NCBI RefSeq assembly: GCF_001613085.1
Contig: NZ_BDBR01000043.1
Location: forward strand, 26,514-90,513
Direction: 5' to 3'
Length of the DNA stretch: 64,000 bases
Source of the DNA: Nocardia salmonicida NBRC 13393
GTDB taxonomy: Bacteria > Actinomycetota > Actinomycetes > Mycobacteriales > Mycobacteriaceae
This document shows positions 50,996-58,361 of this stretch, piece by piece. Positions within the stretch are counted from its first letter, which is position 1; each line of letters begins with the position of its first letter. The position numbers and the translations under genes were made by a program. The notes under the pieces are model-generated. The model did not search any database. It was not told the DNA's origin and saw only the letters and a list, made by a program, of their open reading frames with translations.

Positions 50996-52422
50996 CGCCG
51001 AACCTCCCCGGGACCGAGGGCATCGGGATCCATCTGTGGCGACGACTCCGGAATAGAGCTTTGAGCGGCCGAAGCAGTGCCTCGCAGCGCGCCGCCTGCG
51101 AGTTGGGCGCCTAACATCGCCCCACCCGCAGGACCCGCGCCCATCGCACCGGCAGCGGCCGCATTGCCCGAACCACCGGCACCCGCTGCAGAAGCCCCGC
51201 CAGCACGCGAACCACCCCCAACCGGACCTGCTGACATAGACCCGCCGCCACCCGGCGCGGAGCCTGTCCCGCTAGACGGCGTTCCCGAACTCGCTGCCAT
51301 CGGCCGCGCCCCGCCAGCACCATTCGGCCCAGAAGGCGGTGAGCCTGTCCGGCTCGTTGATCCGGCCGATGGACCAGAGTTTTGAGCCTCGGACATCTTT
51401 CTGGCCTGCGATCCGCCGCTGCCGACCGCCGACATCGCGATACCCGCGCCAGCGCCGGCCAACGCTGATGCCGCTCCGCCTCCGCCGCCGAGCGTGGCCA
51501 CTGCTGGTGCGATCAAGCGGATCAGCGCTGGTAGCACGATCACGCTCATCACCATCAAGATCACTCCCAGCAAGATCATCTGGGGATCTGGCTCGTCGCC
51601 ACTGCCGGTGACGGTGAACGCGATCGCATAGACCAACGCTCCGACCGGCTTCCACAGCACGAACGCCAGCGACCACGCCACCAACCGCTTGTAGGCTTGC
51701 GAACCCGGCCCGGTCCCCGACGCCGCTGCCGCCATCGGAATCACCGCGACAACCACAACCAGCAGGGCCTGTCGAACGACCAGCATGACGAGCTGAACCA
51801 ACATACTGATCAACCCGAGCACGCTGAGAACGAGCAGGATCCCGTGGCCGAGGTTGCCCGTGATCCGCGGATCGGCGATGCGACCGACGGCGGTATCGAG
51901 GTCACCGCGAGCGGCGTCGAAGACGACCCAGTCTGCGAATTCGTCGCCAGCCGTAGTCGCGACAGTGATCAACACACCGAAGGTCATCGCGCCGAACGTT
52001 GCTCGCGCCAACATCAGAAAGCTCTCCTGAGCTTCCCCCGCTGCGGCACCACGCTTGGCCAATGCCAGTCGCGCGGCCGCGAATATGATCCCGGCCGTCA
52101 ACAGCACCACCTGTAGACCGCTGGTGTATTCGCGGATCTGGGCGAGTACCGGGGCGGGCTGGCCCTGGGAGGTCGTGAGTTCCGGCGACGGAAAGGTCGT
52201 CCACCATGCCATCACCAACCGCAGCGCCGTCACGAGGCTCTCTATGAGATCGTCTGCGATGCCACCGATCACCGAGTCGCTCGCCGCCTCAGCCACGCCC
52301 CCAGCCGCATCTGCGAGTTGGCACGCCTCCTTTATCCCGGGCACCGCGACACAGGCGATATCGGGCAGTTGGGCGTGGACACCATCTCCCGGTGCGACCG
52401 GTGCGGCGAGGATGCTGGTCAC
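50992..52422 (-). CDS. VirB6/TrbL-like polytopic membrane protein
   Basis: Channel membrane subunit of 476 residues from the GTG at 52422, which overlaps the next gene's stop (GTGA); a longer in-frame start is Arg/Pro-rich and rejected. An outside-facing N-terminus with two Cys (IACVAVPGIKEAC) is followed by six hydrophobic helices between ~100 and ~320 (VLLTAGIIFAAARL, GILLVLSVLGLISML, ALLVVVVAVIPMAAA, LAFVLWKPVGALVYAIAF, ILLGVILMVMSVIVL). A ~150-residue Gly/Ser/Ala-rich tail completes it. The topology and the LxKPVGALVY helix are typical of TrbL/VirB6-like proteins in actinobacterial elements. Confidence 0.87.
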   Translation of the reverse strand: MTSILAAPVAPGDGVHAQLPDIACVAVPGIKEACQLADAAGGVAEAASDSVIGGIADDLIESLVTALRLVMAWWTTFPSPELTTSQGQPAPVLAQIREYTSGLQVVLLTAGIIFAAARLALAKRGAAAGEAQESFLMLARATFGAMTFGVLITVATTAGDEFADWVVFDAARGDLDTAVGRIADPRITGNLGHGILLVLSVLGLISMLVQLVMLVVRQALLVVVVAVIPMAAAASGTGPGSQAYKRLVAWSLAFVLWKPVGALVYAIAFTVTGSGDEPDPQMILLGVILMVMSVIVLPALIRLIAPAVATLGGGGGAASALAGAGAGIAMSAVGSGGSQARKMSEAQNSGPSAGSTSRTGSPPSGPNGAGGARPMAASSGTPSSGTGSAPGGGGSMSAGPVGGGSRAGGASAAGAGGSGNAAAAGAMGAGPAGGAMLGAQLAGGALRGTASAAQSSIPESSPQMDPDALGPGEVRR

Positions 52423-53216
52423 GACTGCCTCCAGCGACCGAATCCAGCCGTTGAGGCAGTGGGTGTGGCTGGGCGCCAAAGCGTTTCGATGTCGTCGGGC
52501 GTGCGGATTCGCCAATCCCCGTCGACCCAGACCATCGGCCAGGTCGCGATCGCGTACCCAGTCGTAGAACGGACCGCGAGCTGAACCACGGCTAAGTCTT
52601 CGCGGTAGTCGGGTTGGACCCGCACTCCTTCGGGGACAGTGACGTAGCGGGCCATATCCGGGGCGCTGGCCCGGGAACGGTCGAACTGGTCGATCAACGT
52701 GTCGCCGCCACCGTAAAAACGGTCGCGCACTACGTTTCGCCAGATCGGTTCCGGTGCGCCGTAGACCCTCCCGATCGCGTCCATCGCCGCCAGCGCCGCA
52801 CCTTGTGGTGTGTGGGCGAATCCCGCCGCCACACCGGCGTCGATGCGGGCAGGGCCGTCGCTGCCTGAGACCGGCACGGCCGCGCCGTTCCAGATCCGCT
52901 GCCACTGCAGTCGAGCAGGTGCCGCGGTCAGGAAATCAGATCGCGTCGGTTCGATCCGATCCTCGGCAATTTGCGGCAACACCGCACCGGCTTCCTCAAC
53001 CGGGACTTCGAGACGGTTGCCGAACATGTCGACTGTTGGCGGACGCGCTGATGAAGGTGTCGGCGGCGGCGTGGCGGTCGTCGTGGGCTGTCCGCCCTGC
53101 GCAGGGGGTCGGGCGGTGTCAGGCTGGTCGCCGCCAGTGACGGTCAGGACGAACACGGCGATCACCACGGCGGCGATGATGCTGAGCAAAATGAGCAGGG
53201 TTCGATTCGAACGCAT
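52419..53216 (-). CDS. single-pass exported protein of the transfer operon
   Basis: Protein of 265 residues with an N-terminal membrane helix (LLILLSIIAAVVIAVFVLTV), a Thr/Pro linker and an exported domain. ARIDAGVAAGFAHTPQGAALAAMDAIGRV at ~115-143 closely parallels ASDFDRSPVGAALAAIHATVRV in the next protein (53229-53873), so the two are paralogues. It ends with YAIATWPMVWVDGDWRIRTPD, a pattern common in VirB8-like domains. Likely periplasm/wall-zone channel component. Confidence 0.75.
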   Translation of the reverse strand: MRSNRTLLILLSIIAAVVIAVFVLTVTGGDQPDTARPPAQGGQPTTTATPPPTPSSARPPTVDMFGNRLEVPVEEAGAVLPQIAEDRIEPTRSDFLTAAPARLQWQRIWNGAAVPVSGSDGPARIDAGVAAGFAHTPQGAALAAMDAIGRVYGAPEPIWRNVVRDRFYGGGDTLIDQFDRSRASAPDMARYVTVPEGVRVQPDYREDLAVVQLAVRSTTGYAIATWPMVWVDGDWRIRTPDDIETLWRPATPTASTAGFGRWRQS

Positions 53217-53228
53217 CAGAACTAGTCC

Positions 53229-53873
53229 TCACGGTTTCGGCAGGGCGACCATGTCGTTGGGCACGGAATCCACTGCGGCGACAGGGCTTTCGGTCACCGT
53301 GTCGGGCAGTCGCAGTCGCCACCCGTCGGTGGCCCAGATGACGGTGGCGGTGTTGCGGGTGATCGAGCGGTCCGGATACGTGGAGTAGGTCTGAACCTGC
53401 GCTTCGGTGTCGGCGTAGGCCGTGACGAGGTAGCCGAGGATGCGAGGCACCATGTCAGTGGCGGGGGTAGTGATCGAGATCTGGGCGCGAGCTGTCGCCC
53501 ATGTGTCGCGTCCTCGCCCGGGGGCGATCATGCGTTGCCCGACCGAGGCCCACTGACCGTCCGCTGCGACCGACACGCGCACGGTCGCGTGGATCGCTGC
53601 CAGTGCGGCACCGACCGGAGACCGGTCGAAGTCCGAGGCGATCGCACCATCGACTACGCGGGGGCCTTGCACTGCGACCGGCAGGTCGATGCCTCGGTAG
53701 GCCCGCCAACTCAACTCACGGGGAATCAGCTGCGTAACGTCCGTGGTGGCTGGCGTGCGCAGGTCTCCGCCCGCGTCGATGTCCGCACAACTGGTGGCGG
53801 CGATTACCGCCACGGCAAGCACGATCCAGACGGCGATCGTCCGATGACCGCGTACCGAAAGTTTCTGTGGCAT
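53229..53873 (-). CDS. lipoprotein, paralogue of the preceding exported protein
   Basis: Protein of 214 residues from the ATG at 53873. The signal helix IAVWIVLAVAVIAATSC ends in a lipobox-like ATSC. The exported domain has LPVAVQGPRVVDGAIASDFDRSPVGAALAAIHAT and ends ATVIWATDGWRLRLPD, matching the neighbour at 52419-53216. Two related proteins, one membrane-anchored and one lipidated, suggest a hetero-oligomeric outer-zone channel piece. Function inferred. Confidence 0.75.
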   Translation of the reverse strand: MPQKLSVRGHRTIAVWIVLAVAVIAATSCADIDAGGDLRTPATTDVTQLIPRELSWRAYRGIDLPVAVQGPRVVDGAIASDFDRSPVGAALAAIHATVRVSVAADGQWASVGQRMIAPGRGRDTWATARAQISITTPATDMVPRILGYLVTAYADTEAQVQTYSTYPDRSITRNTATVIWATDGWRLRLPDTVTESPVAAVDSVPNDMVALPKP

Positions 53874-53889
53874 AGGGGTGTCCTGCGTT

Positions 53890-54120
53890 TCAGGTAGGGA
53901 GGATGGCGATGGCCAGGGCACTGGCCGAGCCGAGAAGTGCGGCGGCAGCGAGGGATCCGATGAAGCCTTCGATCGCTTCTTCGCGGTAGATCCGGAGGGC
54001 GAGTTGGCCGCCGACGAAGGTCGCGCGAGCCACACACAGCAGCAGCACGAACCAAGCCAGCCAGTTCACCAGCTGTGTCAGCGGCGCCAGCACCTGCGCG
54101 GGCAGCGGTTCGGCAATCAC
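53890..54120 (-). CDS. small two-helix membrane protein of the transfer operon
   Basis: Protein of 76 residues with hydrophobic segments at ~14-34 (LTQLVNWLAWFVLLLCVARA) and ~52-73 (FIGSLAAAALLGSASALAIAIL). The GTG at 54120 overlaps the hydrolase stop (GTGA). Size and hairpin topology resemble VirB2/TrbC-like pilins or small TcpE-like subunits; no processing site is obvious. A second such protein lies at 54985-55281. Confidence 0.72.
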   Translation of the reverse strand: MIAEPLPAQVLAPLTQLVNWLAWFVLLLCVARATFVGGQLALRIYREEAIEGFIGSLAAAALLGSASALAIAILPT

Positions 54121-54983
54121 CAGCCACCCCCGAACCTGTCGGCGTCGTGAGCCGCGCGGATCGCGGAGGACACCGCGGCGGCGGGCAGCCAGGGAAAGGT
54201 GCGGGCAAGGTCATGGCCTCCGGCGCGCAAGCTGCTCATTTCGGCCCACACCGTCTCGGCGAGTTCCTTGACGCGCTCGTAGTCCGCCACCGGGTCCGCT
54301 CGTCCAGCCACGATCCAGGTCGGTGTTGCGCGCAACAGATCCTCGACCACTGCCAGATCGGCACCGCATCGCCTATACGCACGCAGTGTTCGGCGGGCGG
54401 ACTCGATCTCGGCCTCGGTGTGAAGGCCCCGCTCACCCAATGCCGTGGAAAGGTCGTGGATGAGACGGGCACCTGCTTGGCGGGCCACCCCGGTCGGGTG
54501 CGCGGTCAGTACCCCATCGTGATCGGGTAGTTCGGTGACCGGTCCGATCGCGACGATCGCAGCGACGCGGCGGGTCTGGTCGCGTCGATGATGGTAAAGC
54601 CATTCCTGCGCCACGATCGCTGCCAGCGAATGCACCACCAACACGACGCGACCTCCCGCGTGGGAAATCACCGTGTTCAGGTCCTCGACCAGTTGAGCCA
54701 TCCCCGCCCGGCCCGACGCCAGCGGAAGGTCGTTGCCGTGACCGCGCTGGTCGTAGACCAATTGCGCGGTGTCTGCGCTGAAATGTCTGTCGACCACAGT
54801 GATCATGGGCGAGAAATGCGCTGCGCTGGCCAGCGGTCCGGGCAGATAGACGACAGTCAGGGTGGCGTCCGGTTTCCCGAAGCGGGTCGCCGGCAGCGCT
54901 GTGCCGTCGGCCGCGGTGATAGTCACGGTGCGCGGATCTGGTGCGCTGCTGGGGGATTCGTGGCTGAACTGAGGTGCCTGCAT
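54117..54983 (-). CDS. alpha/beta-hydrolase embedded in the transfer operon
   Basis: Cytosolic-looking alpha/beta-hydrolase of 288 residues. It has the oxyanion strand VVYLPGPLASAAHF, LVYDQRGHGND, a nucleophile elbow VVHSLAA with Ser at ~117, an acidic GRADPVADYERV and a final GGHDLAR carrying the His. The elbow is V-H-S-L-A rather than G-x-S-x-G, unusual but sterically acceptable. It is coupled on both sides to small membrane proteins. Why a conjugation operon carries it is unclear; lipid or mycolate modification at the channel is one possibility. Confidence 0.82.
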   Translation of the reverse strand: MQAPQFSHESPSSAPDPRTVTITAADGTALPATRFGKPDATLTVVYLPGPLASAAHFSPMITVVDRHFSADTAQLVYDQRGHGNDLPLASGRAGMAQLVEDLNTVISHAGGRVVLVVHSLAAIVAQEWLYHHRRDQTRRVAAIVAIGPVTELPDHDGVLTAHPTGVARQAGARLIHDLSTALGERGLHTEAEIESARRTLRAYRRCGADLAVVEDLLRATPTWIVAGRADPVADYERVKELAETVWAEMSSLRAGGHDLARTFPWLPAAAVSSAIRAAHDADRFGGGW

Positions 54984-54984
54984 G

Positions 54985-55281
54985 TCAGGAACCTCCGGTG
55001 ACGGCGGCGTTCATGATGGCGCCAGCAGAGGTGGCGATGATCCCGCCGACCATGGCCGCGAACACGATCTTGGGTGATTCGACCGCGCCGCCGTGCCAGC
55101 GCTCCCACCCGAACTTGCCACCGGCATAGATCAGGGCTGCGACCCCGGCCAAGATGACCAGCCACGACAAGTACCCCACGAGGTTGGTCAGTTTGTCTCC
55201 GCCCGGCGGGATGGTCGGGTTGACCTTGATCTCTTGGGCCAGCACAGACACGCTGTCACCCACCACGGATAGAACGGACAT
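54985..55281 (-). CDS. small membrane protein, VirB2/TrbC-like pilin candidate
   Basis: Protein of 98 residues. An N-terminal ~30-residue polar/amphipathic segment is followed by two membrane helices, ~38-54 (LSWLVILAGVAALIYAG) and ~72-92 (IVFAAMVGGIIATSAGAIM), joined by a short WERWHGGAVES loop. This hairpin is the topology of cyclised or linear VirB2-like pilins and of analogous small proteins in Gram-positive systems. No signal cleavage site is clear. Starts 2 bases after the DUF-type ATPase gene ends upstream of it. Confidence 0.74.
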   Translation of the reverse strand: MSVLSVVGDSVSVLAQEIKVNPTIPPGGDKLTNLVGYLSWLVILAGVAALIYAGGKFGWERWHGGAVESPKIVFAAMVGGIIATSAGAIMNAAVTGGS

Positions 55282-55283
55282 GG

Positions 55284-55934
55284 TTATCTCTCCGAATCCT
55301 GTTGTTCGATAAGCTTTTTCGTGGCGCGCGCGAGAGCGTCGATGAGCTCGCTGCCGACGTGATGAACATCGAGGGGCACCGCTTGAGTCAGGCGGGCGCG
55401 CCGTTGCGGGACTGGGTCGAACGGGCTGAACTCGGCGAGCTCGGCCAGTTCGCGTTCGATGAGCTCGTCATGCCAGCCGATGTCCCACACCTGTTCGGCC
55501 AGGTCCTCGACCACGGCGCGATAACGGCGTACCGGCGCCGGTACTCGCCCAGGCCGGGCAGCACTGAGCACGACACCGACGACCTCGACACCGCCAGGAG
55601 CGGTACCGACATGCCATTCGCGTAGTCGATCTGCACACGCGACCAACCCCGGCAGACACAGCCGCGCCGCCACGACGACCCGCTGCGTCGTCTGCACCGA
55701 CCCAGGCCAGGACTGCCCACAGTCCGCCGCTGGCGCCCACCACCGAGCGAGCGTCGAGGTGCCGGCTCCGCCGTGAGCGCCGACGATCGCGACCACCGGT
55801 GGATGCGCTCGGGTCGTCGGCAGGGGCTCGGTGCGGATACTGGCGACGCGATCTGGAGGGCTCACAGTGGCCGGGTCCAGACGGCGGCTGCCGATCCCAG
55901 CGAGGGGGTGCGCGCGCAAGGTCAAGGCATGCAT
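55284..55934 (-). CDS. ParA/MinD-like protein with degenerate P-loop (DUF6668-like)
   Basis: Protein of 216 residues. VVAIVGAHGGAGTSTLARWW at ~47-66 is a MinD/ParA-type P-loop position. Both lysines of the K-G-G-x-G-K-[ST] consensus are replaced (HGGAGTST), as in some TadZ/CpaE-like proteins. Later VVVAARLCLPGL and VVGVVLSAARPGRVPAPVRRY look like the remaining strands of the fold. The C-terminus is charged and helical. The actinobacterial DUF6668 annotation fits by position and size, from memory. Possibly a non-hydrolysing scaffold that positions the channel. TGATG coupling. Confidence 0.72.
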   Translation of the reverse strand: MHALTLRAHPLAGIGSRRLDPATVSPPDRVASIRTEPLPTTRAHPPVVAIVGAHGGAGTSTLARWWAPAADCGQSWPGSVQTTQRVVVAARLCLPGLVACADRLREWHVGTAPGGVEVVGVVLSAARPGRVPAPVRRYRAVVEDLAEQVWDIGWHDELIERELAELAEFSPFDPVPQRRARLTQAVPLDVHHVGSELIDALARATKKLIEQQDSER

Positions 55935-56614
55935 CAGCTGCCTCGCTTCTGAATGTTGGTGATGACCAACCCGGCGGGGCCGACGGCGGATACGTTGATC
56001 ACCTGCAGGTAGTCGAAGCGGCGGCCATCCGGATGCAGCTCCACCAGATGGACCTCGGCGGTGTTCTCCGCGATCGAGGTGACGCCGACACAGTGGGTGG
56101 TGCCGATCGGCAGCGCGGTGATAGCGGCGGCCAGCGGTTCGTGTGCGAGCCCGGCCTGCGGACTCGTCAACCGCAGGACTTGTTCAGCACTGCGGGTCAC
56201 GTAGTAGGCGTGTTCGAACGCCGCGATCACGCCCGCGACAGTCGCGGTGTCACCGGCACCGGCCGTCACGATCTGAGCGGTCACCCCTGCACAGGCCCGC
56301 TCTGTGGCAACCACGACGGAGGTGGTGCCCGTCTGCGGGGCCGAGGTTGTCGAGGAGGCGTCGGCACGGTCCTCGCTCCCGCCCGACATGCTCACCGCGA
56401 GGGCCGCAGCCGATCCGGCGACAACGCTCAAGAAGGCGGCACTGATCCCGACAATCCGGAAGCGGTGCGCCCGCCCCCGGTACTGCCCGTGCTGTCCCGC
56501 TTGGCTGTCGATGTGCTGGTCGACCCGCTGGGGTTCGTCTGAATGTGGTTCTGGGCTGTCGGGGCTGTGTAGCCAGGCGGCACCATGGTTGCGGCTCAGG
56601 TCGTCGGTGGGCAT
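55934..56614 (-). CDS. single-pass membrane protein, paralogue of 10502-11299
   Basis: Protein of 226 residues from the ATG at 56614, preceded by GAGGAGGTG. A hydrophilic His/Asp-rich cytosolic end is followed by one membrane helix (IVGISAAFLSVVAGSAAALAV, ~54-74), a Ser/Thr linker and an exported domain. That domain has RACAGVTAQI, GDTATVAGVIAAFEHAYYVTRSAEQ and PIGTTHCVGV. These align with ADC, GDTTSAVSVIFAFQYAYYVQRSA and PVGTRYC in the left-hand cassette. Both Cys are kept. It lies downstream of the cutinase-like genes here, mirroring the left arrangement. Confidence 0.78.
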   Translation of the reverse strand: MPTDDLSRNHGAAWLHSPDSPEPHSDEPQRVDQHIDSQAGQHGQYRGRAHRFRIVGISAAFLSVVAGSAAALAVSMSGGSEDRADASSTTSAPQTGTTSVVVATERACAGVTAQIVTAGAGDTATVAGVIAAFEHAYYVTRSAEQVLRLTSPQAGLAHEPLAAAITALPIGTTHCVGVTSIAENTAEVHLVELHPDGRRFDYLQVINVSAVGPAGLVITNIQKRGS

Positions 56615-56651
56615 GTTGTTCACCTCCTCGATCAGCTGGGTTGTGGTCGGG

Positions 56652-56728
56652 CCCTTCGGAGCACGCCGCTGGAAGAGCCACTGATCCGGCGGGGGAAAGC
56701 CCAGTAACTCTGGTCGTGCTCCGAAGGG
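56652..56728. repeat. inverted repeat, 14-bp perfect arms
   Basis: CCCTTCGGAGCACG at 56652-56665 is the exact reverse complement of CGTGCTCCGAAGGG at 56715-56728, with a 49-base spacer. It lies between the stop of the cutinase-like gene (56731) and the start of the next gene (56614), just before its ribosome-binding site. It could form a long-loop RNA hairpin that modulates transcription into the transfer genes, or be a binding site. No T-run follows. Confidence 0.7.
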
Positions 56729-56730
56729 GT

Positions 56731-58284
56731 CTAGGGGTGCGCCACCGGCGGGCTGGTGGCGACCGATTCCGAATTGGTCTGTTTGGCAGAGGTTTTCGCT
56801 GCGGTGGGCGAGGGTGCCGGGTGTGGATGAGTCGAAGACGTCACGCCGCTCGAGGGCGTCGGTTGCTTCGTCGATGACGTCGCCTGGGCGGCCAGGTCGT
56901 GGGCGATCGCGGTGAACCACGAAGTGGTCGCGGCCAGCGGGGTATCGCCGCTGGCAGTCACCGAGACGGTGCTGTAGCTGCTGCGTCGCCCGGTGGCGTT
57001 GCTGTATTGGGCAGTCGCCGAGGTCGTGTACAGGTCTTGGGGGTCGGTGATCGTGGACGTGATCGCCTCGAACGCGTCGTTGACCCATGTACTGATCGAC
57101 TGGGGCGGCACCAGATCCACCACCGCCTCAGCGACCTTCGTGCCGAGCACCGCGACGGCGGCGGCGGGGTTGGACAGACCGACAGCGGCGAGTTCAGCGA
57201 TGGTCGTGGCGGTGAAAACCTTCTGCGCCACCGACACCACGGCGTTGAAGCCGATCGTGCCGACCTTGAACAGCGCTGACAGAGCATCGGACTCGGTGGT
57301 TGCGGTGGCAGCCGGTGAGGACGCCGCCGCGACGCGCTGGCCCAGAGTTTGGTTCGGTGTGTAGGAGAGCTGGTCCAAGCTGGTGCCGGTGATGTCGTCG
57401 TTGACGACGCCGACCGCGGTGGTGAAGGCGGTGGAGGCCAGGGCTTGGGCGACGGTGGCGATCGCGGCGACCGGGTCCTTGCCCTCTGTTTGTCCGGCGA
57501 TGTTGCTGACCGCGGTCAGCAACGGGCTCGCGGACTGGACATCGCAGGTGGCATCACCGGCCACGCACAGATCGGCTACCCGGCCGACCAGCGAGCCGTA
57601 GCTGGTCGGTGTAGCGCTGGCGGCGATCCCTGCCCCGGACAATCCGATGTTGGTCAGCTTGATCTTCGACACCGCGGTTCCGTCCGTGCCGGATGCAGCG
57701 GAAGGGGCTTCCCTGTTGTCGGTGCCCGGCAGGGCGCCGGTCGCTGCTCGTCGTGAAGGGTTGGCCAGCAACGCGATCCCTGCGATCTTCTCTGCGGGCA
57801 CTCGTGATCGACCCGCCCCGGATTTTTCGGCGAAAACTGCTGCCGCAGCAGCGCCTTGGGCATAGCCGGCGACCGCGATCTGTGTCGATGGGCACCGGTC
57901 GATCACCTCACTGGCGCGTTGTTCGATCTGATCGGCCGCTGCGGTCACCGCTGCGGGGTAGTTCGCCGTGTTCACCTCGGCGCCGAAGACGATGTAGGAC
58001 CGCGCGATCGCCGCGCCGACTGTGGTGGCCATCCGCCCGAAGGCCTGGCCCAGCACCCCGGTATCGCCGGTGTCGACGGTGGTGGCGGCGCCTTCCTCAC
58101 CGTTCTGCACGCCCAGCACGTACAAGGCAGGACAGGCCGAGGTTGCAGGTTCGCCCGATGTCGTCGACGGGCGAGGTGGGCTGGTGGTGGGCTCGGCCAG
58201 GGCTGGTGCCGCGCCGATGACCGTCACTGTCAGCCATGCGGCCGCGATCGCGCAGGCTCTGCGCTGAGTGGTGTTGTGGTTCAT
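56731..58284 (-). CDS. cutinase-family secreted protein lacking catalytic Ser and His (probable pseudoenzyme)
   Basis: Protein of 517 residues with a signal peptide (~1-30) and the cutinase start ACPALYVLGVQNGEEG. It aligns along its length with the intact cutinase at 5789-7531, including VGTIGFNAVVSVAQKVF and LSNPAAAVAVLGTKVAEAVVDLV. The nucleophile elbow is GYAQG, with Ala142 (codon GCC) in place of Ser. The candidate catalytic His region reads TGRRSSYS instead of the MRHDAYSH and GRHNGYAL of its relatives. The Asp of the AGDATC motif remains. Esterase activity is therefore unlikely; a structural or binding role is inferred. The tail is Ser/Thr/Pro-rich. Confidence 0.88.
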   Translation of the reverse strand: MNHNTTQRRACAIAAAWLTVTVIGAAPALAEPTTSPPRPSTTSGEPATSACPALYVLGVQNGEEGAATTVDTGDTGVLGQAFGRMATTVGAAIARSYIVFGAEVNTANYPAAVTAAADQIEQRASEVIDRCPSTQIAVAGYAQGAAAAAVFAEKSGAGRSRVPAEKIAGIALLANPSRRAATGALPGTDNREAPSAASGTDGTAVSKIKLTNIGLSGAGIAASATPTSYGSLVGRVADLCVAGDATCDVQSASPLLTAVSNIAGQTEGKDPVAAIATVAQALASTAFTTAVGVVNDDITGTSLDQLSYTPNQTLGQRVAAASSPAATATTESDALSALFKVGTIGFNAVVSVAQKVFTATTIAELAAVGLSNPAAAVAVLGTKVAEAVVDLVPPQSISTWVNDAFEAITSTITDPQDLYTTSATAQYSNATGRRSSYSTVSVTASGDTPLAATTSWFTAIAHDLAAQATSSTKQPTPSSGVTSSTHPHPAPSPTAAKTSAKQTNSESVATSPPVAHP

Positions 58285-58324
58285 CGGATTCGGCTTCCTT
58301 TCGGTGTCGAGCGAGTGGGCTCGG

Positions 58325-58357
58325 CCTGCCCGCGCCGGAGGGGGTGGCGCGGGCAGG
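58325..58357. terminator. strong GC hairpin between lipase-like and cutinase-like genes
   Basis: CCTGCCCGCGCC at 58325-58336 and GGCGCGGGCAGG at 58346-58357 are perfect inverted 12-bp arms with a 9-base loop. It lies 5 bases past the stop of the lipase-like gene (minus strand) and 40 bases before the cutinase-like ATG. There is no T-run, so partial attenuation or mRNA stabilisation is more likely than full termination. Confidence 0.6.
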
Positions 58358-58361
58358 CGCG

